Assembly: GCF_001439815.1 (NCBI RefSeq)
Contig: NZ_JYLM01000007.1
Location: 1 to 64,000 of the forward strand
Source: Pseudomonas orientalis
GTDB taxonomy: Bacteria > Pseudomonadota > Gammaproteobacteria > Pseudomonadales > Pseudomonadaceae
Reading direction: 5' to 3'
DNA: 64,000 bases
A program made the translations under genes and the position numbers. This document shows, one piece after another, positions 33,801 through 42,804 of the stretch (positions within the stretch are counted from its first letter, which is position 1; each line of letters opens with the position of its first letter). Below the pieces are notes generated by a model. It was not told the DNA's origin. It saw only the letters and a program-made list of their open reading frames with translations, and ran no database searches.

Positions 33801-34712
33801 ATGAATCCACAAGAACTGAAGTCCATCCTTTCCCACGGTCTGCTGTCTTTCCCCGTGACCGATTTTAATGCCCAGGGTGATTTTCACCAGGCGGGCTACA
33901 TCAAGCGCCTGGAATGGCTGGCCCCGTATGGCGCCACCGCCTTGTTCGCTGCCGGCGGCACCGGTGAGTTTTTCTCCCTCGCCGCCAGCGAATACTCCCA
34001 GGTGGTAAAAACCGCCGTCGATACCTGCGCCACAAGCGTGCCGATTCTTGCCGGTGTCGGTGGCGCGACCCGCCAGGCCATCGAGTACGCTCAAGAAGCC
34101 GAGCGCCTGGGCGCCAAAGGCCTGCTGCTGCTGCCGCACTACCTGACCGAAGCCAGCCAGGACGGGGTTGCCGCCCACGTTGAAGCGGTGTGCAAGTCGG
34201 TCAAGATCGGCGTGGTGGTGTACAACCGCAACGTGTGCCGCCTGACCGCGCCGCTGCTGGAACGCCTGGCCGAGCGCTGCCCGAACCTGATCGGCTACAA
34301 GGATGGCCTGGGTGACATCGAGTTGATGGTGTCGATCCGCCGTCGTCTCGGTGACCGTTTCAGCTACCTCGGCGGCCTGCCGACTGCAGAGGTTTACGCC
34401 GCTGCCTACAAGGCCCTGGGGGTGCCGGTGTATTCCTCGGCGGTGTTCAACTTCATTCCGAAAACCGCGATGGATTTCTACCACGCGATTGCCAAGGATG
34501 ATCACGCCACCGTTTCCAGAATCATTGACGATTTCTTCCTGCCTTACCTCGACATCCGTAACCGCAAGGCCGGTTATGCCGTGAGCATCGTCAAGGCCGG
34601 TGCGAAAATCGCCGGCTACGACGCCGGCCCGGTGCGCACGCCGCTGACCGATCTGTTGCCGGAAGAATACGAAGCCCTGGCCGCGCTGATCGACAAGCAA
34701 GGCGCGCAATAA
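33801..34712 (+). CDS. kdgD: 5-dehydro-4-deoxyglucarate dehydratase
   Basis: DapA-family lyase of 303 residues that removes water and CO2 from 5-keto-4-deoxy-D-glucarate to give 2,5-dioxopentanoate. It has a (beta/alpha)8 barrel with the substrate loop AAGGTGEFFSLAASEY, tyrosine in VVYNRNVCRL and the Schiff-base lysine in LIGYKDGLGDIE. It is the first gene of the catabolic operon. A hairpin follows it before the dehydrogenase gene. Confidence 0.93.
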   Translation: MNPQELKSILSHGLLSFPVTDFNAQGDFHQAGYIKRLEWLAPYGATALFAAGGTGEFFSLAASEYSQVVKTAVDTCATSVPILAGVGGATRQAIEYAQEAERLGAKGLLLLPHYLTEASQDGVAAHVEAVCKSVKIGVVVYNRNVCRLTAPLLERLAERCPNLIGYKDGLGDIELMVSIRRRLGDRFSYLGGLPTAEVYAAAYKALGVPVYSSAVFNFIPKTAMDFYHAIAKDDHATVSRIIDDFFLPYLDIRNRKAGYAVSIVKAGAKIAGYDAGPVRTPLTDLLPEEYEALAALIDKQGAQ

Positions 34713-34721
34713 CTTATCAAC

Positions 34722-34749
34722 AAGGCCGCTGAGAGATCAGCGGCCTTTT
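34722..34749 (+). terminator. Attenuator-like terminator after kdgD
   Basis: AAGGCCGCT and AGCGGCCTTTT pair across GAGAGATC and end in a short T-run. It lies inside the operon, so it probably only lowers expression downstream. Confidence 0.6.
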
Positions 34750-34766
34750 GCGTCAGGAGAAGATTC

Positions 34767-36212
34767 GTGTCCCAAGCAAAGCGTTTTGACAACTACATCA
34801 ACGGTGAATGGGTAACCGGCGCCGACTACTGCACCAATATCAACCCGTCGGATCTTTCCGATCTGATCGGCGAATATGCCAAGGCTGACGTCGCTCAGGT
34901 CAATGCCGCTATCGACGCCGCCCGTGCGGCATTTCCGGCCTGGTCCACGTCCGGTATCCAGGCGCGCCACGACGCGCTGGACAAAGTCGGCAGCGAAATC
35001 CTCGCCCGCCGCGAAGAACTTGGCACGTTGCTGGCCCGGGAAGAAGGTAAGACCCTGCCCGAAGCCATCGGCGAGGTGACTCGCGCCGGTAACATCTTCA
35101 AGTTCTTCGCCGGTGAGTGCCTGCGTCTGTCTGGCGACTACGTGCCGTCGGTGCGCCCGGGTGTCAACGTTGAAGTCACCCGTGAAGCCCTCGGCGTGGT
35201 CGGCTTGATCACGCCGTGGAACTTCCCGATCGCCATCCCCGCCTGGAAAATCGCTCCGGCCCTGGCCTATGGCAACTGCGTGGTGATCAAGCCGGCCGAG
35301 CTGGTACCCGGCTGTGCCTGGGCCCTGGCCGACATCATTTCCCGCGCCGGCTTCCCGGCCGGTGTGTTCAACCTGGTGATGGGCAGCGGTCGCATAGTGG
35401 GCGATGTGCTGGTCAACAGCCCGAAAGTCGATGGCATCAGCTTTACCGGTTCCGTCGGTGTCGGTCGCCAGATCGCCGTCAGCTGCGTATCGCGCCAGGC
35501 CAAGGTGCAGCTGGAAATGGGCGGCAAGAACCCGCAGATCATTCTCGATGACGCCGACCTCAAGCAGGCGGTCGAGCTGTCGGTGCAAAGCGCGTTCTAC
35601 TCGACCGGCCAGCGTTGCACCGCTTCCAGCCGCCTGATCGTTACCGCCGGTATCCACGATCAGTTCGTCGCGGCCATGGCCGAACGCATGAAGTCGATCA
35701 AGGTCGGCCATGCGCTCAGCAGCGGTACCGACATTGGCCCGGTGGTTTCCCAGGCCCAGTTGGACCAGGACATGAAGTACATCGACATCGGCCAGAGCGA
35801 AGGCGCGCGGCTGGTCAGCGGTGGCGGTCTGGTGACCTGCGACACCGAGGGCTACTACCTGGCGCCGACGCTGTTTGCCGACAGCGAAGCGGCCATGCGC
35901 ATCAGCCGTGAAGAGATTTTCGGCCCGGTGGCCAACGTGGTGCGCGTAGCCGACTACGAGGCGGCGCTGGCCATGGCCAACGACACCGAGTTCGGCCTGT
36001 CGGCCGGCATCGCCACCACGTCGTTGAAGTACGCCAATCACTTCAAGCGCCATTCCCAGGCCGGAATGGTGATGGTCAACTTGCCGACCGCCGGGGTGGA
36101 CTACCACGTTCCGTTCGGTGGCCGTAAGGGTTCGTCCTACGGTTCGCGTGAGCAGGGTCGCTATGCGCAAGAGTTCTACACCGTGGTGAAAACCAGCTAC
36201 ATCGGGTCGTAG
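34767..36212 (+). CDS. Alpha-ketoglutarate semialdehyde dehydrogenase
   Basis: NAD(P)-dependent aldehyde dehydrogenase of 481 residues, oxidising 2,5-dioxopentanoate to 2-oxoglutarate as the last step of glucarate breakdown. Motifs are ITPWNFPIAIPAWK, FTGSVGVGR, ELGGKNP-like LEMGGKNPQI and the catalytic cysteine in FYSTGQRCTASSR. It starts at GTG 34767 with AGGAGA upstream. Function is inferred from family and position after kdgD. Confidence 0.9.
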   Translation: MSQAKRFDNYINGEWVTGADYCTNINPSDLSDLIGEYAKADVAQVNAAIDAARAAFPAWSTSGIQARHDALDKVGSEILARREELGTLLAREEGKTLPEAIGEVTRAGNIFKFFAGECLRLSGDYVPSVRPGVNVEVTREALGVVGLITPWNFPIAIPAWKIAPALAYGNCVVIKPAELVPGCAWALADIISRAGFPAGVFNLVMGSGRIVGDVLVNSPKVDGISFTGSVGVGRQIAVSCVSRQAKVQLEMGGKNPQIILDDADLKQAVELSVQSAFYSTGQRCTASSRLIVTAGIHDQFVAAMAERMKSIKVGHALSSGTDIGPVVSQAQLDQDMKYIDIGQSEGARLVSGGGLVTCDTEGYYLAPTLFADSEAAMRISREEIFGPVANVVRVADYEAALAMANDTEFGLSAGIATTSLKYANHFKRHSQAGMVMVNLPTAGVDYHVPFGGRKGSSYGSREQGRYAQEFYTVVKTSYIGS

Positions 36213-36224
36213 CCCCCATTTCAC

Positions 36225-36327
36225 TGTAGGAGCGAGCTTGCTCGCGAAGAACGTCAACGATGACGCGGGCATTCAGGATGCCCGCGGTGCCTGTGAGTTT
36301 TTCGCGAGCAAGCTCGCTCCTACAGGG
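36225..36327. repeat. REP doublet of the TGTAGGAGCGAGCTTGCTCGCGA class
   Basis: TGTAGGAGCGAGCTTGCTCG at the left and CGAGCAAGCTCGCTCCTACA at the right face each other, with an inner GCGGGCAT/ATGCCCGC pair. This is a different repeat class from the GTGGGAGGGG doublets. It lies within the glucarate operon, between the dehydrogenase and transporter genes. Confidence 0.88.
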
Positions 36328-36389
36328 GCTGCACCCAGTAAGACATAACTATTACCCGCAAAAAAAATAATTAGTGGGAGTACTTCTAC

Positions 36390-37754
36390 ATGCAAGCGAC
36401 CAAGCCGACCCACGTCCGCTATTTGATCCTGCTCATGCTGTTTCTGGTGACCACGATCAACTACGCCGACCGGGCCACTATCGCCATCGCAGGCTCCAGC
36501 CTGCAAAAAGACCTCGGCATCGACGCGGTCACCCTCGGTTATATCTTCTCCGCATTCGGTTGGGCCTACGTGGCCGGGCAAATTCCCGGTGGCTGGCTGC
36601 TCGACCGGTTCGGCTCGAAAAAAGTCTATGCCCTGAGCATCTTCACCTGGTCACTGTTCACTGTGCTGCAAGGCTACGTCGGTGAGTTCGGTATCTCCAC
36701 TGCCGTGGTTGCGCTGTTCATGCTGCGCTTTATGGTGGGCCTGGCCGAAGCGCCATCCTTCCCGGGTAACGCGCGGATTGTGGCGGCCTGGTTCCCCACG
36801 GCCGAGCGCGGTACGGCGTCGGCGATCTTCAACTCGGCGCAGTACTTCGCTACGGTGTTGTTCGCGCCGCTGATGGGCTGGATCGTTTATCGCTTCGGCT
36901 GGCAGCACGTGTTTATCGTGATGGGCGTCATTGGCATCGTGTTCTCCCTGATCTGGCTGAAAGTTATCCACAGCCCGCGTCAGCACCCGATGATCAACGA
37001 AGCTGAGTTCAATCACATCGCCGCCAATGGCGCGATGGTCGACATGGACCAGGACAAGGGCAAGGGTAAGAAAACCGACGGTCCCAAGTGGGATTACATC
37101 CGCCAGTTGCTGACCAATCGCATGATGCTTGGCGTGTACCTGGGCCAATACTGCATCAATGGCATTACTTACTTCTTCCTGACCTGGTTCCCGGTGTATC
37201 TGGTGCAGGATCGTGGCATGACCATCCTCAAGGCCGGTTTCATTGCCTCGTTGCCGGCGATCTGCGGGTTTATCGGTGGCGTGCTGGGCGGGGTGATTTC
37301 CGACTATCTGCTGCGCAAGGGCCATTCCCTGACCTTCGCCCGCAAGGCGCCGATCATTGCCGGGCTGCTGGTGTCCAGCAGTATCATTGCGTGCAACTAC
37401 GTCGACGTTGAGTGGATGGTGGTGGGTTTCATGGCGCTGGCCTTCTTCGGCAAGGGCGTTGGCGCACTGGGCTGGGCGGTGGTGTCCGACACCTCGCCGA
37501 AACAAATCGCCGGCCTCAGTGGCGGCTTGTTCAACACCTTCGGTAACCTGGCGTCGATCACCACGCCGATTGTGATTGGCTACATCATCAGCACCACCGG
37601 CTCGTTCAAATGGGCCTTGGTGTTCGTCGGCGCCAATGCGCTGGTGGCGGTGTTCAGCTACCTGGTGATTGTCGGCCCGATCAAGCGGGTGGTGCTCAAG
37701 GAGCCGCCAAGCGAAGGCCCTGCGTTGACCCATCTTTCCCAAGCGCATTCCTGA
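36390..37754 (+). CDS. gudP: D-glucarate/galactarate MFS transporter (GudP-like)
   Basis: Inner-membrane permease of 454 residues with 12 predicted helices, in the anion:cation symporter family. The start MQATKPTHVRYLILLMLFLVTTINYADRATI is typical of GudP/ExuT proteins, as are GWAYVAGQIPGGWLLDRFGSK and GLAEAPSFPGNARIVAAWFP. Substrate is assigned from its place between kdgD/dehydrogenase and garD. Confidence 0.9.
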   Translation: MQATKPTHVRYLILLMLFLVTTINYADRATIAIAGSSLQKDLGIDAVTLGYIFSAFGWAYVAGQIPGGWLLDRFGSKKVYALSIFTWSLFTVLQGYVGEFGISTAVVALFMLRFMVGLAEAPSFPGNARIVAAWFPTAERGTASAIFNSAQYFATVLFAPLMGWIVYRFGWQHVFIVMGVIGIVFSLIWLKVIHSPRQHPMINEAEFNHIAANGAMVDMDQDKGKGKKTDGPKWDYIRQLLTNRMMLGVYLGQYCINGITYFFLTWFPVYLVQDRGMTILKAGFIASLPAICGFIGGVLGGVISDYLLRKGHSLTFARKAPIIAGLLVSSSIIACNYVDVEWMVVGFMALAFFGKGVGALGWAVVSDTSPKQIAGLSGGLFNTFGNLASITTPIVIGYIISTTGSFKWALVFVGANALVAVFSYLVIVGPIKRVVLKEPPSEGPALTHLSQAHS

Positions 37755-37764
37755 GGTTCGTGTG

Positions 37765-39318
37765 ATGCAGTTGATTGAACATGCCGACTCGCCGCGCTCG
37801 ATTCGTTTGCACGAGCGTGACAATGTGGTGATCGTGGTGAACGACCAGGGCGTACCGGCCGGGACCGAATTTCCGGACGGCCTGGTCACCGTGGATTTCA
37901 TCCCGCAGAGCCATAAGGTGACGCTGGAAGATATTCCCGAAGGCGGACCGATCATTCGTTATGGCCAGACGATCGGCTACGCGCTGGCGCCGATCCCGCG
38001 TGGCAGCTGGGTGCAGGAAGACCAGTTGCGCATGCCCACCGCGCCGCCGCTGGACAGCCTTCCTTTGTCCACCGACGTACCCGAAACCCAGGCGCCGCTG
38101 GAGGGGTTCACCTTCGAGGGCTATCGCAATGCCGATGGCACCGTGGGCACGCGCAATATCCTGGGGATCACCACCACGGTGCAGTGCGTGACCGGCGTGC
38201 TGGATCATGCCGTCAAGCGCATCAAGGATGAATTACTGCCCAGGTACCCGCACGTCGACGATGTGGTGGCGCTGACGCATAGCTATGGCTGCGGCGTGGC
38301 GATCACGGCGACGGATGCCTACATCCCGATCCGTACCGTGCGCAACCTGGCGCGCAACCCGAACCTGGGCGGCGAAGCTCTGGTGATCAGTCTGGGCTGC
38401 GAGAAATTGCAGGCCGGGCAAGTGATGCACGACAACGACAGCTCCGTCGACCTGAGTGAGCCCTGGCTGTACCGGTTGCAGGATTCCAGCCACGGCTTCA
38501 CCGAGATGATCGAGCAGATCATGGCGCTGGCCGAAGTCCGTTTGAAAAAGCTCGACCTGCGCCGCCGCGAAACGGTGCCCGCGTCCGAGCTGATCCTGGG
38601 CATGCAATGCGGTGGCAGTGATGCGTTTTCCGGCATCACCGCCAACCCGGCGCTGGGTTATGCCTCCGACCTGTTGCTGCGTGCCGGCGCGACGGTGATG
38701 TTTTCGGAAGTCACCGAAGTCCGCGATGCCATCTACCTGCTGACTTCTCGCGCAGAGACGAAGGAAGTTGCCGAAGAATTGGTGCGTGAAATGGACTGGT
38801 ACGACCGTTACCTGGCCAAGGGCGAGGCGGATCGCAGCGCCAATACCACGCCGGGCAACAAGAAGGGCGGGCTGTCGAATATCGTCGAGAAGTCCCTGGG
38901 CTCCATCGTCAAGTCCGGCAGCAGCGCGATCAACGGCGTGCTCGGTCCAGGCGAGCGCTTCAAGACCAAGGGCCTGATTTTTTGCGCAACCCCGGCCAGT
39001 GACTTTGTGTGCGGCACCTTGCAGCTGGCGGCGGGGATGAACCTGCATGTGTTCACCACCGGGCGTGGCACGCCTTACGGACTGGCGATGGCGCCGGTGG
39101 TGAAGGTGTCGACACGCACCGAGCTGGCGCAGCGCTGGCCGGACCTGATCGATATCGACGCCGGGCGCATCGCCACCGGGCGCGCGAGTATCGAGGAGCT
39201 GGGCTGGGAGTTGTTTCACTTCTACCTGGATGTGGCCAGCGGCAGGAAGCAGACGTGGGCGGAGCGGCACAAGCTGCACAACGACATCACCTTGTTCAAC
39301 CCCGCGCCAATCACCTAG
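37765..39318 (+). CDS. garD: Galactarate dehydratase
   Basis: A 517-residue UxaA-family lyase converting galactarate to 5-keto-4-deoxy-D-glucarate, the KdgD substrate. The N-terminal SAF domain (about 1-90) is followed by the altronate/galactarate dehydratase core with GTRNILGITTTVQCV, THSYGCGVA and LGMQCGGSDAFSGITANPALG. ATG 37765 is taken; a GTG one codon earlier is possible. It lies 10 bases after gudP. Confidence 0.93.
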   Translation: MQLIEHADSPRSIRLHERDNVVIVVNDQGVPAGTEFPDGLVTVDFIPQSHKVTLEDIPEGGPIIRYGQTIGYALAPIPRGSWVQEDQLRMPTAPPLDSLPLSTDVPETQAPLEGFTFEGYRNADGTVGTRNILGITTTVQCVTGVLDHAVKRIKDELLPRYPHVDDVVALTHSYGCGVAITATDAYIPIRTVRNLARNPNLGGEALVISLGCEKLQAGQVMHDNDSSVDLSEPWLYRLQDSSHGFTEMIEQIMALAEVRLKKLDLRRRETVPASELILGMQCGGSDAFSGITANPALGYASDLLLRAGATVMFSEVTEVRDAIYLLTSRAETKEVAEELVREMDWYDRYLAKGEADRSANTTPGNKKGGLSNIVEKSLGSIVKSGSSAINGVLGPGERFKTKGLIFCATPASDFVCGTLQLAAGMNLHVFTTGRGTPYGLAMAPVVKVSTRTELAQRWPDLIDIDAGRIATGRASIEELGWELFHFYLDVASGRKQTWAERHKLHNDITLFNPAPIT

Positions 39319-39332
39319 GGCTGTCGTTTCCG

Positions 39333-40037
39333 TCAGCAACGCTCGTTCATCAACGCCTGGATGTGCGCGTGAATCTGGATGGGCGCGTCAGCTCGAAGGA
39401 CGTGCCCGGACATCTCGGGCATGGGTTGCTTCGTGTAATAGTCAGCGCAAACGAAACCGTCGACCCAGCCATCGGCATACACCTGATAGTCGGATCTGGC
39501 ATCTCCGACCATCAGGGCTCGACCCGTCAGCCGGCCTTCCTTGCGCCATCGCTGCACGATGCTACTTTTCCCTCTGCCGGGGTTTATCAGCGGTGATGGC
39601 CTGGGGCACATCGCTCGCGAACCGGCCCAGAAAAGACGGTTGGCGATGACATTATGGGCGTCGATATTCAGTGATTGGGCAATCGGGGTGATGCACTCTG
39701 TGTAACCTCCGGAGAGGATGTACACACGCGTACCCTCTTGTTGCAGGTCGTGCATTGTCTGCTCCAGGGACGGGTCGAGGCTGCCAATGATGGTGTCGAC
39801 GTACCGTTGAATATGATGCTTGCGGATATACGGGATCATTTTCATCACAGACAGCATTTCCCAGAGGCTGGCCTTGCCCGACAACGCCTTGGGCGTGATG
39901 AGTTGCAGTTGCTCCAGCATTGGCTGGGCATTCGGACTTTCCCCAATGGCCGACTTGACGATCTCCAGGGTGCTTTCGTGGTTTACCAGGGTCTGGTCGA
40001 AGTCGAAAATGACATGCGTGTCACGGGTCGTTGTCAT
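39333..40037 (-). CDS. HAD-IB family phosphatase (SerB-like)
   Basis: A 234-residue haloacid-dehalogenase phosphatase. Motif I FDFDQTL (DxDxT), motif II ILSGGYT, lysine in GRGKSS and motif IV MVGDARSDYQVY are all present, so it should be active. The start at 40037 overlaps the stop of the acyltransferase gene (ATGA). The natural substrate is unknown. It resembles the phosphatase half of fused HAD/acyltransferase proteins of lipid metabolism. Confidence 0.8.
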   Translation of the reverse strand: MTTTRDTHVIFDFDQTLVNHESTLEIVKSAIGESPNAQPMLEQLQLITPKALSGKASLWEMLSVMKMIPYIRKHHIQRYVDTIIGSLDPSLEQTMHDLQQEGTRVYILSGGYTECITPIAQSLNIDAHNVIANRLFWAGSRAMCPRPSPLINPGRGKSSIVQRWRKEGRLTGRALMVGDARSDYQVYADGWVDGFVCADYYTKQPMPEMSGHVLRADAPIQIHAHIQALMNERC

Positions 40038-40798
40038 GGGTGTGCCTGCGCATCTATCCGACGGTAGTGGTGTTTGTCTTCTCGGGTCCACCGGGTTGCT
40101 GCGATGCCCAGGTGCTCGGCGATACGCGCTTGTATTAAGTCCGAAAATGCTTGGCCGCTTTGGTTTTCATTGCGCTCCACCGGTTCCAGGTATGTCATTT
40201 CGACGGTCATCCAGGGCATGGCCAGCAGGCGCAGAAAGCACGCCAGACCTGACGCATGAAGCGGGCTCGCAACCAGGCCAAAGGGCAGAATCAAGCGTCC
40301 CGCAAGTGGCACCACAGGCAACCCGCGGCTCAGCAGCCCGGGGCGGAAGCGATACAAGCCACGGCCATTGTTGATGGTCGCTTCGGGATTGGTGTAAAGG
40401 GCGGTGCCTTGGGGGGCGTCTCGCAGACTACGCAGGTTACGTGAAAACGTCTTTTTATCCGCGCCGTTCCAGACGCGGCCACCCGCGCACTTGATCAAAA
40501 GGAATGCAGTGAGGCTGATAACCCTGTTGTAGCCGCTCGAGGCCACAAGCGTTGCGCCAGGCATTGCCAGTATGGCGAACGGATCAATAACGCTTACGTG
40601 ATTGGCGGCCACCACACAACCATCGGTAAGGGTTGCGATTTGTCGCGTTGTAAGTGCGCACCTGACCCTCAGGCCCATTATCCAGAGAATACCTCGGTAT
40701 ATGACGCGCTTGACGGCTAGTGGAAATGGCCAGGCTAACAGGCTTAGTACAACTATCAAGAACATGCGAAGGATGGCCAGTATGTAGCCAAAGGGCAT
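40034..40798 (-). CDS. Lysophospholipid acyltransferase (PlsC-like)
   Basis: A membrane-associated acyltransferase of about 254 residues. ATG 40798 (MPFGYILAILRMFLIVVLSLL) puts a membrane helix at the N-terminus; a TTG at 40897 would add 33 residues. The catalytic H-x4-D motif is NHVSVIDPF and the acceptor-binding motif is NPEATINNGRGLYRFRPG, a variant of PEGT. It is translationally coupled to the downstream HAD phosphatase gene, suggesting consecutive steps on a lipid phosphate. Confidence 0.75.
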   Translation of the reverse strand: MPFGYILAILRMFLIVVLSLLAWPFPLAVKRVIYRGILWIMGLRVRCALTTRQIATLTDGCVVAANHVSVIDPFAILAMPGATLVASSGYNRVISLTAFLLIKCAGGRVWNGADKKTFSRNLRSLRDAPQGTALYTNPEATINNGRGLYRFRPGLLSRGLPVVPLAGRLILPFGLVASPLHASGLACFLRLLAMPWMTVEMTYLEPVERNENQSGQAFSDLIQARIAEHLGIAATRWTREDKHHYRRIDAQAHP

Positions 40799-40925
40799 AT
40801 AAAGTTGCCTTGGGAAACTAGGATAAGCCCAGGTTTCTCGACTGCAGAGGTCCGCTACGGAGTGCAAAGGGCAAGCGGGAGCCGGTTGTATTTTCAAGGG
40901 AGCGAATACTCAATGGTGATTTTCG

Positions 40926-41525
40926 TCAAGCGGACTTGGTGTGTTCAGGCTTTTTCATGCGGCGCGAGAACCGTGTGATTCGCTCGAGATTTGCCAGCCT
41001 TATTTCCTGGAACCGCTCACGTGTAAGATCAATTTTTATGTGAGGACCATAGGCGGTATCTATGACTTCTCCCGCCACCGCGGGCATATGCAAAAATGCT
41101 CTGTTCATCTCCAGTGCACGGTGATGGTGGATATTGGTAAGCGTGTAGACCTGCTCAAATCCCAGGCGTTGGAAACCGTATTCGAGCGCCAGATGAATCG
41201 CAATAAAGGGGTAGGGCGTGCCCCAGTATTTCCTGAGAAAACGGTTGCCAAAGTTGATGCCAAATTCTTTTTTTGCGAATCCTGCATAACCGATAAATGA
41301 TCCTTCCACGCCCAGGCTTACAGCCCAGCGTGACCAGTCCTGATCGATAAGTTCTTTTGTGAATACCGAAATTTCATTGGCGGCGGCGTCCCTGCCTCGT
41401 GTAGTGCCGGCCGAAATGAACTTCATTGCCTCCGGATCAGCGAGCAGGTCGGCATAGCCTTCAATGTCCTGATTGTCCCAGCTCCTGATATGCACATTGT
41501 GCAATTGACTGAAGGATCTACGCAT
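40926..41525 (-). CDS. GNAT acetyltransferase (RimJ/RimL-like)
   Basis: A 199-residue protein beginning MRRSFSQLHNVHIRSWDNQD. It has the acetyltransferase_3 layout: AVSLGVEGSFIGYAGFAKKE, then the chain YPFIAIHLALEYGFQRLGFEQVYTLTNIHHHRALEMNRAF. Composition is less GC-rich than the core genes. It is upstream of the acyltransferase/HAD pair on the same strand with 127 bases between. The acceptor is unknown. Confidence 0.75.
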   Translation of the reverse strand: MRRSFSQLHNVHIRSWDNQDIEGYADLLADPEAMKFISAGTTRGRDAAANEISVFTKELIDQDWSRWAVSLGVEGSFIGYAGFAKKEFGINFGNRFLRKYWGTPYPFIAIHLALEYGFQRLGFEQVYTLTNIHHHRALEMNRAFLHMPAVAGEVIDTAYGPHIKIDLTRERFQEIRLANLERITRFSRRMKKPEHTKSA

Positions 41526-41549
41526 AGTCACCCCTTGTGTTTCGAACAC

Positions 41550-41832
41550 ATGATGGTTCGCTACCGGATAATTAAAATGTTACAGGGAGGATTTTCAGGG
41601 GAGATGCCGATAATGCAGAGGCGCGGATTCTTATCAGTGTGTAGGAGCTTGTGTAGCGTTTTGTGGGATGGGCTGAGCTGAGCCAAGAACTTTGAATTAC
41701 ATCCTACAAATGGATGCAGTTCTCTGATCCTGGATTTTATTTGCAGGCCTATTGTTAAATGAAATGTCAGCCGCACACCCCAGTGCTTTATTATTACGAC
41801 TCCCTGATAACAGGACTCAAGGCTGATACAGC
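41550..41832. other. Divergent intergenic region, AT-rich
   Basis: About 280 bases between the GNAT gene and the AEC transporter gene. No gene or clear operator is seen. Confidence 0.4.
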
Positions 41833-42774
41833 ATGCTCGCTATTTTCCTCACGACGCTAACCATCACCGCGCCGGTGTTCGCCATGCTGTTCCTCGGTGT
41901 GCTGCTCAAGCGCATCAACTGGATCAACGACAACTTTATCCATACCGCCTCGTCCCTGGTGTTCAACGTCACCATGCCGGCGCTGCTGTTCCTGGGCATC
42001 CTGCATGCCGACCTGCATGCGGCGCTCAAGCCGGGTTTGCTGATTTACTTTGCCGTGGCCACGTTGGTGAGCTTTGCCATGGCGTGGGGCTGGGCGATTT
42101 TTCGCTGCAAGCGCGAAGACCGTGGCATCTATACCCAGGGCGCGTTTCGCGGCAATAACGGGGTGATCGGCCTGGCGCTGGCTGCCAGCATGTACGGCGA
42201 CTACGGGATTTCCCTCGGTGCGATTCTCGCGGCGTTGGTGATCCTGTTCTACAACACGCTCTCCACCATTGTGCTGGCGGTGTACAGCCCGGTGATCAAG
42301 TCCGACCCGTGGAGCATCTTCAAGAGTGTGGTGGCCAACCCGCTGATCATCAGCGTGATTGTCGCGGCGCCGTTTGCGTACTTCCAGATCGGCCTGCCCG
42401 GCTGGCTGGAAAAATCCCTGGGGTACCTGGCGGACACGACACTGCCCCTGGCGCTGATCTGCATCGGCGGCACCTTGTCCCTGGCGGCGCTGCGCAAGAG
42501 CGGCAACATGGCCTTGAGCGCGAGCCTGATGAAGATGGTCTGGTTGCCGGTGATCGCCACACTGGGCGCGTGGCTGCTGGGGTTCCGTGGGCCGGAGTTG
42601 GGGATTCTGTTCCTGTACTTCGGCGCGCCGACGGCGGCGGCGAGCTTCGTGATGGCCAGGGCGGCCGAGGGTAATCATGAGCTGGCGGCGGCAATTATCG
42701 TGATCACCACCTTGATGGCGGCGGTGACCACGAACATCGGCATCTTTGTGTTGCAGGCGGGCGGCTGGATCTGA
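41833..42774 (+). CDS. AEC-family transporter (auxin efflux carrier type)
   Basis: A 313-residue inner-membrane protein with about ten helices: TTLTITAPVFAMLFLGVLLKRI at the start, the family crossover motif FRGNNGVIGLALAASMYGDYG, and GTLSLAALRKSGNMALSASLMKMVW in the second half. Members export or exchange small organic acids; no substrate can be assigned. A single-gene unit. Confidence 0.85.
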   Translation: MLAIFLTTLTITAPVFAMLFLGVLLKRINWINDNFIHTASSLVFNVTMPALLFLGILHADLHAALKPGLLIYFAVATLVSFAMAWGWAIFRCKREDRGIYTQGAFRGNNGVIGLALAASMYGDYGISLGAILAALVILFYNTLSTIVLAVYSPVIKSDPWSIFKSVVANPLIISVIVAAPFAYFQIGLPGWLEKSLGYLADTTLPLALICIGGTLSLAALRKSGNMALSASLMKMVWLPVIATLGAWLLGFRGPELGILFLYFGAPTAAASFVMARAAEGNHELAAAIIVITTLMAAVTTNIGIFVLQAGGWI

Positions 42775-42804
42775 CGCCTGCAGCGGCTGGCTTTTTCCGA
42801 GCGG

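Noticed and set aside
34737..36272. 511-codon minus-strand frame
   Set aside because: Antisense to the aldehyde dehydrogenase; no family pattern.
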